DNA from: Frankia nepalensis
GTDB lineage: Bacteria; Actinomycetota; Actinomycetes; Frankiales; Frankiaceae
DNA: 48,473 bases
Direction: 5' to 3'
NCBI RefSeq assembly: GCF_016786325.1
Contig: NZ_JADWYU010000136.1
Span: forward strand, 52,562-101,034
Made by a program: the position numbers and the translations under genes
The notes under the pieces: generated by a model
What the model was told of the DNA's origin: nothing
Databases searched by the model: none
Seen by the model: only the letters and a program-made list of their open reading frames with translations
Part shown: one piece after another, positions 26,059 through 34,773 of the stretch
Layout: the number at the start of each line of letters is the position of its first letter
How positions within the stretch are numbered: position 1 is the first letter of the stretch

Positions 26059-27876
26059 ATGCCCCAGCCAGATGCCCACTCCAGCGGCGAAGACGACCTT
26101 CCACCCCCGCGGACGGCTGACCAGCGCGGTCCCGCCGGGCACGGCCCGGTCGAGATCGAGGTCACCGCCGGCCGCTGGCGGCTTTACCCCGTCCTCGACA
26201 ACGCCAGCGAGGTCCAGTTCGCGGCTGAGCTCATCCTCGGCCGCACGAACAAAATCCCAGGCCCGCCACGGTGGGCCATCGTCGAGCCCAACGTCCTGGC
26301 ACTGGAGGAGGCACTCGGCTGGGCGATCCCCCACCCCGCGCAGAACGCCCTCATCGTCGCCCAGTTCGACCTCCCCCTACCGCCACCACCGCCCAGCCCC
26401 GCGAACCCACTGCGCGACGACGTCCTACGCACGTTCGCGTTCCGGCCGACCCGCGCCAGCGCCGTGCACGGCCTGACCAGCCAACCCCTCACCTACGGCC
26501 GCCTGCTCGCCGTCGAACACCCGACCCGCAGCTGGGACCCCGGCCCGCTGACGGTCGACGTCTTCGAAGCCACCACCCTCGACACACGGGCCGCCGTCTA
26601 CCGCATCAGCGACACCACTCCCGGCCAGCCACCGACCGTGCTGTTCGCCGACTTCCTGACCGCCATCCCCGACGGCGACACCCTGACCACCGACGACGCC
26701 ATCCGCCACGTCCTGCTCGCCGTCCTGCACCGCGCCGAACACAACGGCCTCACCGCCGACCAGCTCGCCTTCCTCGTCGACCACAAGGACCTCATCGCTA
26801 CCGCCCTGACCGGGCCACCCGACCACCCCTACCCCCGCGGCACCCGCATCGCCGTCCACGACGGCGACCCCACCCACACCACCACCGGCACCGTCCTGGC
26901 CATCGTCGACGACCCCACCGGTCCCGCCTACCTGTGGCGACCCGACACCGCCAACCTGCCCGGCCACCCCTGGCGCGACCACCCCACCTGGACCCTGCGC
27001 ACCACCCCCCACCAGACCCAGACCACCCTCGCCACCACCGACCCCACCATCGACGGACCCGACGCCCCACCCGTCCTCGCCACCGGCGCGCTCGTCGCGA
27101 CCGTCGACGACCCCCGCTTCACCACCGGCACCGTCCTACGCGCCCTCCACGAGAACGACGCCTCCGGCCCGGCCTACGAGATCCAGCCCCACGACGCCCC
27201 GCTGCCCCCGGTGACCCTCGCCCCCGACGACGTCATCCCGCTGCGCGGCACCGCCTGGCCCACCATCGACACCCTCCTGGCCGCCCGCAACACCGCCAAC
27301 CTGCCCCTCAAACCCGGCGAACTGCTCCTCACCCTCCGCGAGATCACCATCGTCGCCGACAACCCCGACGGCCCCCAGCTCCTCGCCACACGGCCTGTGC
27401 CTCATACAGCCAGCCCCGCCCTCGACCCACCCGACGACCTCGTCCCCATCCCCGTCCCCACCGGCCTGGCACACCCCGCCAGCCCGCACCAGCCAGCCGG
27501 TCAGAACACGCCGCCCGCGACCCTGCACCAGACCGGCGACACCATCCACATCCACGACCCCATCCACGGCCACCTCACCGCCCCCGCAGACCTGTTCCGC
27601 GCCGCCATCCGCCTCCCCGAAACCCAACTCCACGCCCTCCTCGCCCGCCGCCCCTGGCTACCAGCCCCCACCACCGACCAGCCCCTGTACGTCACCGCCG
27701 CCCTCGCCGCCCAACACGCCGCCACCGACCTCACCGGACCGAGAGTCCATCAGCCAGCCACATCCCCCGACCTCGCCAACCCGGCCAGCGCGCTCACGAA
27801 CGACACACCAGCCACGTCGCACGCCGCGCCGCCCGACCTGCCTGGCCCCGCCCCGGCCTGGGACCCAGGTCCGTGA
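26059..27876 (+). CDS. Unknown-family protein, paralogue 4
   Basis: The 605-residue protein starts at an ATG after a GGAAACCGGCAACC spacer. It is the most divergent member at the N-terminus (VEIEVTAGRWRLYPVLDNAS instead of the CVQ.PAGWW block). It keeps LALEEALGWAIPHP, SQPLTYGRLLAVEHP, HPYPRGTRIAVHDGDPTHTT, YLWRPDTANLPGHPWRDHP, ATGALVATVDDPRFTTGTVL, AYEIQPHDAPLPPV, GTAWPTIDTLLAARNTA and the C-terminal HDPIHGHLTAPADLFRAA with ARRPWLPAP. The tail is Pro/Ala-rich. It closes the run of paralogues; no conjugation gene follows. Confidence 0.8.
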   Translation: MPQPDAHSSGEDDLPPPRTADQRGPAGHGPVEIEVTAGRWRLYPVLDNASEVQFAAELILGRTNKIPGPPRWAIVEPNVLALEEALGWAIPHPAQNALIVAQFDLPLPPPPPSPANPLRDDVLRTFAFRPTRASAVHGLTSQPLTYGRLLAVEHPTRSWDPGPLTVDVFEATTLDTRAAVYRISDTTPGQPPTVLFADFLTAIPDGDTLTTDDAIRHVLLAVLHRAEHNGLTADQLAFLVDHKDLIATALTGPPDHPYPRGTRIAVHDGDPTHTTTGTVLAIVDDPTGPAYLWRPDTANLPGHPWRDHPTWTLRTTPHQTQTTLATTDPTIDGPDAPPVLATGALVATVDDPRFTTGTVLRALHENDASGPAYEIQPHDAPLPPVTLAPDDVIPLRGTAWPTIDTLLAARNTANLPLKPGELLLTLREITIVADNPDGPQLLATRPVPHTASPALDPPDDLVPIPVPTGLAHPASPHQPAGQNTPPATLHQTGDTIHIHDPIHGHLTAPADLFRAAIRLPETQLHALLARRPWLPAPTTDQPLYVTAALAAQHAATDLTGPRVHQPATSPDLANPASALTNDTPATSHAAPPDLPGPAPAWDPGP

Positions 27877-28161
27877 CCCGCGACGAAGGCCGCCCGTCTG
27901 ACCTCTCACCTGGGAAAGGCAGGATCAAGATCCCAGTAGCCTCGGCGAGGACATCCGGCTTACCGTGCCTGGTAGTCGATGACCTGGTCACAGCGCCGGT
28001 CGGTCAGGCTGACGGGCTAGGGCTGGGTGAAAATCTGCCCGTCGTCGGGGCCCGCGTCGGGTGCTCGCGCCGCCATGGAACGATGTCACCCTCCTGCCCA
28101 GCCACGAGGAGAGCGCGGAAGGCTGGCCCATGCGGATTCGGGATGGTTTGGGGCAAAAGGG

Positions 28162-28836
28162 ATGACCGACGTGGCCGGGAGCTCGGCATCGAAGCCGTCT
28201 CTCACACTCGCGTTGCTCGAGAAGGCGCTCGAACTCCAGGCCCCATTAACTGAACGCCACGTCGCTCACTTGCGTCGGAACAGGCCGGATGCCACGCCGC
28301 ACCAGATCGTGGGTCGCTTGAACGCGGAGTTGCGCGCTACGACCATCTCCGCGGGAGTCGGCGTCGGTGCTGCCGCGGCAGCACCTGGTGTGGGTACCGG
28401 GGTAGCACTTGCTGTCTCAGGAGGCGAGGCGGTCGCGTTCCTCAACGCGACCGTCCTTTACATCCTGGCCCGCGCTGAAGTGCAGGGCATCGAGATTCAT
28501 GACGTGGAGCGTCGCCGGACGCTGGTCATGGCCGTCATGCTCGGTGACGCCGGCGCGACGGGGATCGGCCAGGTGGCCGAGCGGACCGGCCAGCACTGGG
28601 CACGACAGATCGTTCGGGGTATTCCGCAGTCGAAGATCAACGCGGTCAACAAGGTGCTCGGTCGCCACTTCGTCACCAAGTACGGCACCAAGAAGGGCAT
28701 CGTCGTGCTCGGCAAGGTCGTTCCGTTCGGTATCGGCGCCGTGATCGGCGGTACCGCCAACGGGCTATTCAGCCAGGGAATCATCAAGGCCGCCGACCGT
28801 GCATTCGGAACCCCTTCACAGTCGTGGGAAGACTGA
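28162..28836 (+). CDS. EcsC-like membrane-associated protein
   Basis: The 224-residue protein starts at ATG 28162 after AAAAGGG; the longer open frame from 28027 has no good ribosome-binding site. A helical N-terminus precedes the glycine/alanine-rich membrane segment AGVGVGAAAAAPGVGTGVAL, then FLNATVLYILARAEVQGIEI. The C-terminal region VLGRHFVTKYGTKKGIVVLG and VPFGIGAVIGGTANGLFSQG matches the VPxIGAxIGGxxN pattern of EcsC-family proteins. EcsC was first described beside an ABC transporter in Bacillus; its biochemical role is not established. Codon use is less GC-extreme than in the conjugation genes, consistent with cargo. Confidence 0.55.
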   Translation: MTDVAGSSASKPSLTLALLEKALELQAPLTERHVAHLRRNRPDATPHQIVGRLNAELRATTISAGVGVGAAAAAPGVGTGVALAVSGGEAVAFLNATVLYILARAEVQGIEIHDVERRRTLVMAVMLGDAGATGIGQVAERTGQHWARQIVRGIPQSKINAVNKVLGRHFVTKYGTKKGIVVLGKVVPFGIGAVIGGTANGLFSQGIIKAADRAFGTPSQSWED

Positions 28837-28837
28837 C

Positions 28838-29070
28838 CGATCGGCAGCGGGGCACCCAGCGCGCCGACCACAACCAGGCCGAGGTCGAGTTCCCCTGCCC
28901 GGCCGCGAGCCGCCGACAGGCGACCGCGTTGAGTGCGGCCAGTTCCGCCTCGTCGTGCGCGGATCCGACATGGTCCATCGTCCGTGACCCGTGCTGGTTG
29001 GAGTACCGACCAGCACCGCAGTCGCGCCCGACGCGGTCTTCACGGTGCGCACATAGGCTACGAACCCCAG
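28838..29070 (-). pseudogene. IS1634/IS4-type transposase N-terminal remnant
   Basis: Minus-strand frames join to the start of an IS1634-type transposase. FVAYVRTVKTASGATAV lies at about 29064-29014. In the next frame come YSNQHGSRTMDHVGSAHDEA and LAALNAVACRRLAAGQG, down to about 28885. In a third frame come ELDLGLVVVGALGAPLPIGQ, to about 28838. Two frame changes are needed and the catalytic body is missing. The fragment abuts the stop codon of the EcsC-like gene. I saw no terminal inverted repeats. Confidence 0.75.
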
Positions 29071-29216
29071 GATGGGGCCTGGCTTAGTGCACAAAATCGG
29101 GCGCTCCCGCGAGCGATCCCGCAGGTCAGAGGCTTCCAATCTCGCCGAGACGACCAACGCGAGGGAAGTCAGGTCTCAGTCCCGGCTCGGCGATCGGGCA
29201 GGCAGGTCGCCGATAA

Positions 29217-29564
29217 CTATGCGTAGTTGGTCACTCCGGCCTGCCGGTGGCCGAGGAGACCCGATTCCGGGCCACAACCGGCACCCCAAGCCAAGATCAT
29301 TCTGGTCACGGTGTGGGCACGGTCAGCGTCAGCCAGTTCCTCGGCGCGCCGCTCCCTCTCAATGCGGGTCACCTCCTCGGCGGCGTCGGCCGAGCGGCGC
29401 GCCTCATCCGCCGAACGGCGCGCCTCGTCGGCGGAACGCTCCGCCGCGACGGCCGCGCGCACCGCGATCCGCCGCTGGCTATGCGCGTAGATCGCCGCGA
29501 TAACGACCGAGACGAAGGCCACCGCGGCCGAGGCGATGGCGATAGCGAACTCGCTGGTGTCCAT
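29217..29564 (-). CDS. Small membrane-anchored coiled-coil protein
   Basis: The start is ATG 29564, 4 nt after the upstream lipoprotein stop. The 115-residue product has one N-terminal membrane helix (AIAIASAAVAFVSVVIAAIY). A charged helix follows, in which RSADEAR occurs twice in tandem and then RSADAAEE, with RIERERRAEELADADRAH after it. A coiled coil facing the cytoplasm is likely. No family recognised. It probably forms a two-gene unit with the lipoprotein gene. Confidence 0.65.
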   Translation of the reverse strand: MDTSEFAIAIASAAVAFVSVVIAAIYAHSQRRIAVRAAVAAERSADEARRSADEARRSADAAEEVTRIERERRAEELADADRAHTVTRMILAWGAGCGPESGLLGHRQAGVTNYA

Positions 29565-29568
29565 CCCG

Positions 29569-30072
29569 TCAGCCTCCCGTCGCAGCAAGCTCGTCCAGGT
29601 GGTCGCACACAGTGCTCTTCGCGAGCGCGAGGATCTCGTCGGAGGTCGACGGCCCGGGAATGATGCCGTTGCGCTCGAACCGGGCCGGGATCTTCGCGAG
29701 CGCGGCCGCGTCGCCATCCGGGCGGGGCTGCCCGGTGGCCGGGTCACGCAGGTCGTCAAGGCAGATGTGGGTGACGTCGTTGGCAATGCCGCTGTCGCTA
29801 CGGCCTTCGGCCAGGTCAGGGTGCTGGGCCCTGAAAGCCGCGACGAACGCCGCGGCGAGCGGCGAGTCCTTGACGTCCGAGAACGACAGCCTGCCGGCGG
29901 AGCCCTGGCCCGCGGCGACGCTGGGCGTGATGGGCACGTAGGTGCCGAAGTAGGTGACGCTCGGGCTGTCGGCTGGTCCGGCGTCGGGCTCGGTGCTGCT
30001 TTCGCAGGCCGCGCCGAGTATGAGCGGGACGAGGACCATGCCAGCAGCGGCGAGCAGACGAGTACGGCGCAT
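29569..30072 (-). CDS. Putative lipoprotein
   Basis: The 167-residue protein begins MRRTRLLAAAGMVLVPLIL and then GAAC, a type II signal peptide with a lipobox cysteine at about residue 23. The ATG follows CTGGGGGAATCGTC, a good ribosome-binding site. The mature part (SVTYFGTYVPITPSVAAGQG, SDVKDSPLAAAFVAAFRAQH, VCDHLDELAATGG) is not recognised. It would be anchored on the outer face of the membrane. It is divergent from another lipoprotein gene at 30264; the 190-bp region between them should hold both promoters. Confidence 0.75.
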   Translation of the reverse strand: MRRTRLLAAAGMVLVPLILGAACESSTEPDAGPADSPSVTYFGTYVPITPSVAAGQGSAGRLSFSDVKDSPLAAAFVAAFRAQHPDLAEGRSDSGIANDVTHICLDDLRDPATGQPRPDGDAAALAKIPARFERNGIIPGPSTSDEILALAKSTVCDHLDELAATGG

Positions 30073-30263
30073 GACGATTCCCCCAGATGTCGTAGCGGGG
30101 ACACCCTAGACCGCGAACGCCTCGACTCGAACAACTGGCCCGGTCGGCATGATCTCCCTCTTGTCTGGAAGGGTCGTCGCTGCCACGTTGGTCCGATTCG
30201 CGTGAAGCGCTGCGGCCAGGGACGTCCGGCGCTCCCATCGCGAGGGGGACAGGGGGACGGGGA

Positions 30264-30932
30264 ATGCGTGTTCGGATCCTGGTGGTCATCGCGTTAGCGG
30301 CGACGCTGGCGGCCTGCGGAGGCGAGTCCAGCCCCGACGACGAGCCGACAACGTCGACCACGACGACCGAAGTCCGCTCGAAACCATCCCCAACACGCCC
30401 CCCGGCCGCGGTCGTCACGGCCCAGTTCCGGCAGTTCGCCACCATGGACAACGCGATCCTCGACGCGATCGGGGTCCAGGTCTGCCGCGCGGCACGCGGC
30501 AACAACCTGAAAGGGACGATCTCGACCAACCAGGTGGGCCTGCGGATGACCCAGACCGAGGCCGTGGACTTCACCTACCTGGTCGCCAAGACGTACTGCC
30601 CGGAGGTGGAGCTGCCTCCGATCGGGCCGCTGCTCTCAACCGCACCGACCTCGCCGGCCTCGCCAACCGCATCGGCCACACCACCTGCGCCGGCGATGAC
30701 CATCACCCCGGGCACCTGGCTGGTCGGCACCCACGTCCAGCCTGGCACCTACGAGACCACCACCGACAGCACGGACATCCTGGACGCCTGCTACTGGGCA
30801 CGGCTGTCCGGCACCTCCGGAGAACTCGGCGACGTCCTCGCGAACGGAAACGTCCAGGGCCGCGGCATCGTGACCATCAAGCCCACCGACACCGCGTTCG
30901 AGACCCGCTGTACGTGGACGAAGCTCGGCTGA
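30264..30932 (+). CDS. Putative lipoprotein with repeated-in-actinobacteria C-terminal domain
   Basis: The 222-residue protein has a signal peptide and lipobox (ILVVIALAATLAACGGESS, Cys at about 19), then a Thr/Ser/Pro linker. Residues about 50-115 contain paired cysteines in a DUF732-like helical domain (AILDAIGVQVCRAARGN, LVAKTYCPEV). After a second Pro/Ser/Thr linker, residues about 148-222 form a small beta domain (PGTWLVGTHVQPGTYETTTD, CYWARLSGTSGELGDVLANG, FETRCTWTKLG), common as a C-terminal unit in secreted actinobacterial proteins. It is probably cell-surface attached. Confidence 0.78.
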   Translation: MRVRILVVIALAATLAACGGESSPDDEPTTSTTTTEVRSKPSPTRPPAAVVTAQFRQFATMDNAILDAIGVQVCRAARGNNLKGTISTNQVGLRMTQTEAVDFTYLVAKTYCPEVELPPIGPLLSTAPTSPASPTASATPPAPAMTITPGTWLVGTHVQPGTYETTTDSTDILDACYWARLSGTSGELGDVLANGNVQGRGIVTIKPTDTAFETRCTWTKLG

Positions 30933-30950
30933 GCTGGAACGGAAGGCCAT

Positions 30951-31520
30951 ATGACCAGCGAGCCGCTCACCGACCTCGTCGCCGCGACCAACGACTGGAT
31001 CGCGCTGCCGCGTAAGGCAACCGCGCACCACCTCGATGCGGCGCTCGCTGCGGCCGAGGCGTCCGGCGACCAGGCCGCAGGTTCCCTGGCCGCCGAGATC
31101 CGCGCCTACCAGGCCGGTGCTGGTGGTCCCCACGGCGCAGGCCGGTGGGGACCCGGTGCCGCCGAGAACATCCTGCGTCGTCACGTTGGCCCCGGCATGG
31201 GGCCGACCCTGACCCACCGAACAACCGAAGGAGATCCGTTGACCGACACGGACGCACGCGCTCAGGCCGACTACGACACCCGCGAAGTCCGCATCAGCCG
31301 CAGCGGCGACGACGACGAGCACATCGGCTTCGTTGACGCGACGTACCGCATGAAGAGTGACCATGAGGTCGGCCTTGCAGCGCTTGAAGACCTCGCCGAC
31401 AAACTGCTCGCCGAACACGGATGGCGCCGTCCCGACGGCGACGACTGGACTGCGAGCCTCGATCGGCGCCGTCTGACGGCGAGGATCGTCGAGACAGTGA
31501 CGGTTCCGAAGGTCGGTTAA
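30951..31520 (+). CDS. Hypothetical protein
   Basis: The 189-residue protein starts 18 nt after the lipoprotein stop, with GGAAGG before its ATG, so it is probably co-transcribed. No signal peptide or membrane helix. The N-terminal half is Ala-rich and helical (ALAAAEASGDQAAGSLAAEI); the C-terminal half is charged (DTREVRISRSGDDDEHIGFV, EVGLAALEDLADKLLAEHGW). No family recognised. A hairpin terminator at 31790 lies downstream. Confidence 0.6.
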   Translation: MTSEPLTDLVAATNDWIALPRKATAHHLDAALAAAEASGDQAAGSLAAEIRAYQAGAGGPHGAGRWGPGAAENILRRHVGPGMGPTLTHRTTEGDPLTDTDARAQADYDTREVRISRSGDDDEHIGFVDATYRMKSDHEVGLAALEDLADKLLAEHGWRRPDGDDWTASLDRRRLTARIVETVTVPKVG

Positions 31521-31789
31521 GCCAAGGACACCGAACGCCCGCCTCCCGAGCCTGGCGGCGCAGCGCGACCGGATTGTTCGGGCTGCGAGTAGCGCCACGT
31601 GTCTAGGAACGCCACGCCAGCATCCGGGAGCCGATGTGCCAGTGCTGGATCGTCCACGCGCTCAGCCGCGGATGAGGCGAAACTGCGGCCCTCACGGCAT
31701 CCTCGTCCTCGCCGCTGACGGCCCACAGGTCGCCCGTCTCGGCTAGGTAACCAGTGCTGCGGACAAACCGCCGCCCAGGCCAAACGCAA

Positions 31790-31817
31790 GAACGGCCCGG
31801 CTCTGGCCGGGCCGTTC
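31790..31817. terminator. Perfect 12-bp stem hairpin
   Basis: GAACGGCCCGGC at 31790-31801 is the exact complement of GCCGGGCCGTTC at 31806-31817, with loop TCTG. It lies between the plus-strand gene ending 31520 and the minus-strand HTH gene ending 31826, so it may terminate both. There is no U-tract, as is usual in high-GC actinobacteria. Confidence 0.75.
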
Positions 31818-31825
31818 TGACAATG

Positions 31826-32071
31826 TCAGGCGGCCTCGCGGATCTTGGTGGCGATCCACTCGACGAGTCTCTGTTCGGGGAACAGGAGGCGCCGGCCAAA
31901 GCGGAAGGATGGCGGGCCCTCTCCCCGGCGGCGCATGTCGTAGATCGCCTGCCTGGTGGTGCGGAGATGCTCGGCCACTTCCTCGATGATGAGGAGACGG
32001 CCAAGGGGGTTGGCGTCTGGCGGCTTGCGGTCGAGGTCATCCAGCCACGGCCCCGCACCTTCCGTGACCAG
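31826..32071 (-). CDS. Short HTH (excisionase-like) gene, start unresolved
   Basis: The minus-strand frame, open from just after a TGA at 32072-32074, reads LLIIEEVAEHLRTTRQAIYD, then MRRRGEGPPSFRFGRRLLFP, then EQRLVEWIATKIREAA and stop. This is a clear MerR/excisionase-type HTH domain. There is no ATG, GTG or TTG in frame before the domain; the only candidate before it is CTG 32069-32071. So the start is either CTG or lost through an upstream frame change. It lies 74 bp downstream of the TIR-NACHT gene on the same strand and just before the terminator hairpin. Confidence 0.6.
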   Translation of the reverse strand: MVTEGAGPWLDDLDRKPPDANPLGRLLIIEEVAEHLRTTRQAIYDMRRRGEGPPSFRFGRRLLFPEQRLVEWIATKIREAA

Positions 32072-32145
32072 TCACTCACATCCTGCCAAGTTGGCTAGCG
32101 CTGGCGAGGCCCGACAGACATGCTGGCAGCCTCATCCAGGCAGGC

Positions 32146-34515
32146 TTACCGCTGCCGGTTGGCGAGGCGGCGTTGCAACTCGATGTGCCGGAACTGGTAG
32201 ACCGCACCCACCTGACGCAGAACGCCCCGCTTCTCATGGGCGTCGGCTAGGAAGGCCATCAGCCGCCATGGCAACCGGCCACGCACCGCCAACCACCACC
32301 GTGCAACAGCAAACCATCCCCAGACGGTCCACCAGAGCCCGATCACGGGCCCAATCATGGATCCAAAGATAAGCCCGAGTAGGATTGAGTCTACTAGGCC
32401 GTTCACGCGATTGGAGACAGATACGGTGATGGTCACGGCCAGGACCGCCGTAGCGATTACGACGACGTAAAAGGTTTTGCGATCCTGGCCGAGAACGGTA
32501 CGCGGGTCGGACTGCGCCGACAAGTCGATGGAGCGGCGTTTGAATCCGAAGGCGAGGCTCAGGGCAAGTGAGTACAAGAGCGCAAATGCGAGCGTGGTTC
32601 GATACTCGATCATGCTTGCAAGTCCAATGATTGGGACCAAAACGATAAATCCGTTGGGCGACCAGCGCAGCCCTTGCGCCGGCTTGCTCGGCGCTTTCCT
32701 GAGTCCGAAAATTACCGCACACGCGACCCCCGCCCACAATCCGATCCCGGCAGCAGCGGAGAGTCCGAGTTCGAGCCCACCTCGCAGCCCTGATTTCGTG
32801 AACCCGGCCCCGAATCCGAACACGAATCCGAACAGGAATCCGGGCACAGATCCGAACACCGCTCCACCTGAGATCCTGTGGAGGAGACGGGGAGCAGCAG
32901 CGGGAATCTCCCACCAGGCCAGTTCGGCGGAGGACCGGACACTGAGATGCTCGGCGAGGAAGGCCAACCACCGTTCGGCGTCCGACGTGGGCCAAGGGCA
33001 TGAGCGCGCTAGTTCATGCTTCCGGTAGGAGGCCGGAAGAAAGCCGTCGAACAGGTACTCTTGGACAGCACGATGGTTGGGGAATTGGGACTGGTCCAAT
33101 AAGCCCGCCGGGTCGGGCAGGTCGCCTATCTGGTCGCCTGGCCGGGGGTTGTAGATCGTGCGGGCCAGGTTGGCCATCAGCGGTGTCGTCAGCGCCTGTA
33201 CCACAGGCTGTGGAGTCGGGGCGGTCAGCACGGCCTGCATAGGCTTCCAACGGCGAGCAGTAGCTGGGCTACCTGCGGAGAGATAGTCGAGGACATCTGA
33301 GGGCCGCAACGGGCACAAAGTGATGCCGGCGGCGCCGGTCACGACCACCTCTTGCCCTGTTTCGGAGCGCGTCGCGTCCTGGTATGCCCCGCACCGCGAG
33401 AGCAGGAGCAGTCTCCGGCCCGGTCGCAACGCATCGTTGATCCGGCTGATTGCGTGGCCGCGGGCCGCGTCGGTGATCTCGTCCAAGCCGTCGAGAAGCA
33501 GCAGGAGCATGCCCGCATCCAGCAGCGCTCGGGCCCTGCTGACCTTGGTTCCGTCGCCGGTTCGTCTTCGCAGACCGGGGTAGTCGAGAGTCAGCCGGCG
33601 GTCGAGCCAGTCATACAGACCTGTCTCGACGGGATTCCAGGAAGCCAGAGAGACCAACAGCGGCACTGGCATTCCACCGGATCTGCGGACCAGGAGATCG
33701 AGCACGAGCCGAACCGCGAGCATGGTCTTGCCCGCGCCGGGCTCGCCGAGGACGACCAACCTGCCGGTGGGCACTCGGTCAAGGACGTCGGCGAGTTGCC
33801 GGCCGCTGCCCGCCAGCTCTGCAGGGCTTTTGGCCCAGTCGCCGGGAACGGGCCAACCCGCGCCGGTGGTGGCCAGCCGGGTGATGGTCTCCCAGTCGTC
33901 GACCAGTTCCGGGTCGGCCGGGACCCAGCTCACCGGAAGGGGGTAGGGTTCGTTGAGCCTCCGGATCGCCGCTTCGTCTTCCCATTGGCGGCGCACCGCG
34001 ACCGCGAGCTGGTCCGCCATCTCTTCGAGGCCGAGCTCCTGATTGTGGTGACGGTGGGGGAATGCAGGTGCGCAAGCCGGCTTGCGTCGTCCTCCGCGGG
34101 CAGCTTTCAGGAGCTGGTCGTGTGCTTCCTCAGGAGTCAGGCCGAAAATGTCGACGCTAACCAGCTGGCGAAGCAGCCCAGGGCGATCGCAGTCCTCGAC
34201 GCGAACGATGAGCAGCTTGCGCTGTTCGCCCAGCGGGTCGTATCCGAAGGCTGCCTGCCATTCCGCCGCCGCGTAGGCCGAGGTCAGGTAGGCCGTGGAC
34301 ATGACAGCGATGGTCCGTGTCGCGTTCTGCACCGCCTGGTGCATCCCCTGGATTACATGTGTTCCCGGGAGGAAGTCCCACGCCTGGATCACAGTGCTGT
34401 AGCCAGCCTCCTCCAACACCCAGGCGATCCACTGCGCGCTCTCGTCATCGACCGGTGCGTACGAGATGAGGAAGTCGGCCCGCCCGTCAGCAGGCGGATC
34501 CGGAGTCTGGCCCAT
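32146..34515 (-). CDS. TIR-NACHT protein with C-terminal membrane region
   Basis: The 789-residue protein has a TIR domain at about 12-150. It contains DFLISYAPVDDESAQWIAWV and QAWDFLPGTHVIQGM. The YAAAEW segment places Glu85 where NAD-cleaving TIR domains have their catalytic glutamate. A NACHT-type STAND ATPase follows: Walker A GEPGAGKT near 256-263 and Walker B LLLLLDGLDEI near 336-346. Residues about 550-745 hold five or more hydrophobic segments (for example GFLFGFVFGFGAGF and VDSILLGLIFGSMIGPVIGL). The tail ends VYQFRHIELQRRLANRQR, typical of actinobacterial NACHT proteins. STAND-TIR proteins elsewhere are antiphage effectors that deplete NAD; a defence role here is inferred. Codon use is less GC-biased than in the conjugation genes, suggesting transfer. 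Confidence 0.9.
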   Translation of the reverse strand: MGQTPDPPADGRADFLISYAPVDDESAQWIAWVLEEAGYSTVIQAWDFLPGTHVIQGMHQAVQNATRTIAVMSTAYLTSAYAAAEWQAAFGYDPLGEQRKLLIVRVEDCDRPGLLRQLVSVDIFGLTPEEAHDQLLKAARGGRRKPACAPAFPHRHHNQELGLEEMADQLAVAVRRQWEDEAAIRRLNEPYPLPVSWVPADPELVDDWETITRLATTGAGWPVPGDWAKSPAELAGSGRQLADVLDRVPTGRLVVLGEPGAGKTMLAVRLVLDLLVRRSGGMPVPLLVSLASWNPVETGLYDWLDRRLTLDYPGLRRRTGDGTKVSRARALLDAGMLLLLLDGLDEITDAARGHAISRINDALRPGRRLLLLSRCGAYQDATRSETGQEVVVTGAAGITLCPLRPSDVLDYLSAGSPATARRWKPMQAVLTAPTPQPVVQALTTPLMANLARTIYNPRPGDQIGDLPDPAGLLDQSQFPNHRAVQEYLFDGFLPASYRKHELARSCPWPTSDAERWLAFLAEHLSVRSSAELAWWEIPAAAPRLLHRISGGAVFGSVPGFLFGFVFGFGAGFTKSGLRGGLELGLSAAAGIGLWAGVACAVIFGLRKAPSKPAQGLRWSPNGFIVLVPIIGLASMIEYRTTLAFALLYSLALSLAFGFKRRSIDLSAQSDPRTVLGQDRKTFYVVVIATAVLAVTITVSVSNRVNGLVDSILLGLIFGSMIGPVIGLWWTVWGWFAVARWWLAVRGRLPWRLMAFLADAHEKRGVLRQVGAVYQFRHIELQRRLANRQR

Positions 34516-34773
34516 CAGTGGCTCACCGCCGTGGCGGCGGCCAACCCGACAGACGGCAGCGCCACGACAAGCCTCGTGCGCCGAGTCCTGCCCCGCGATT
34601 CCCCCACGCGTGCATCATCGTCGCCGAGCTGTCACCGCCCGCGGCCAACCCCGCAGACGAGTTGCACCTGTGGGGAGTCCGGCTCGGCTGGGAGGGACGT
34701 TCGCGTTGCACACCTCGATGCCCACGGTTGCCCTCGTGCGAGCGGAACCGTGGGCCTGCGGCCTGGTCTCGTG

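Noticed and set aside
26271-28253. 660-codon plus-strand frame across paralogue 4
   Set aside because: It is the Arg/Pro/His-rich out-of-frame shadow typical of high-GC coding DNA; the frame of 26059-27876 carries the conserved blocks.
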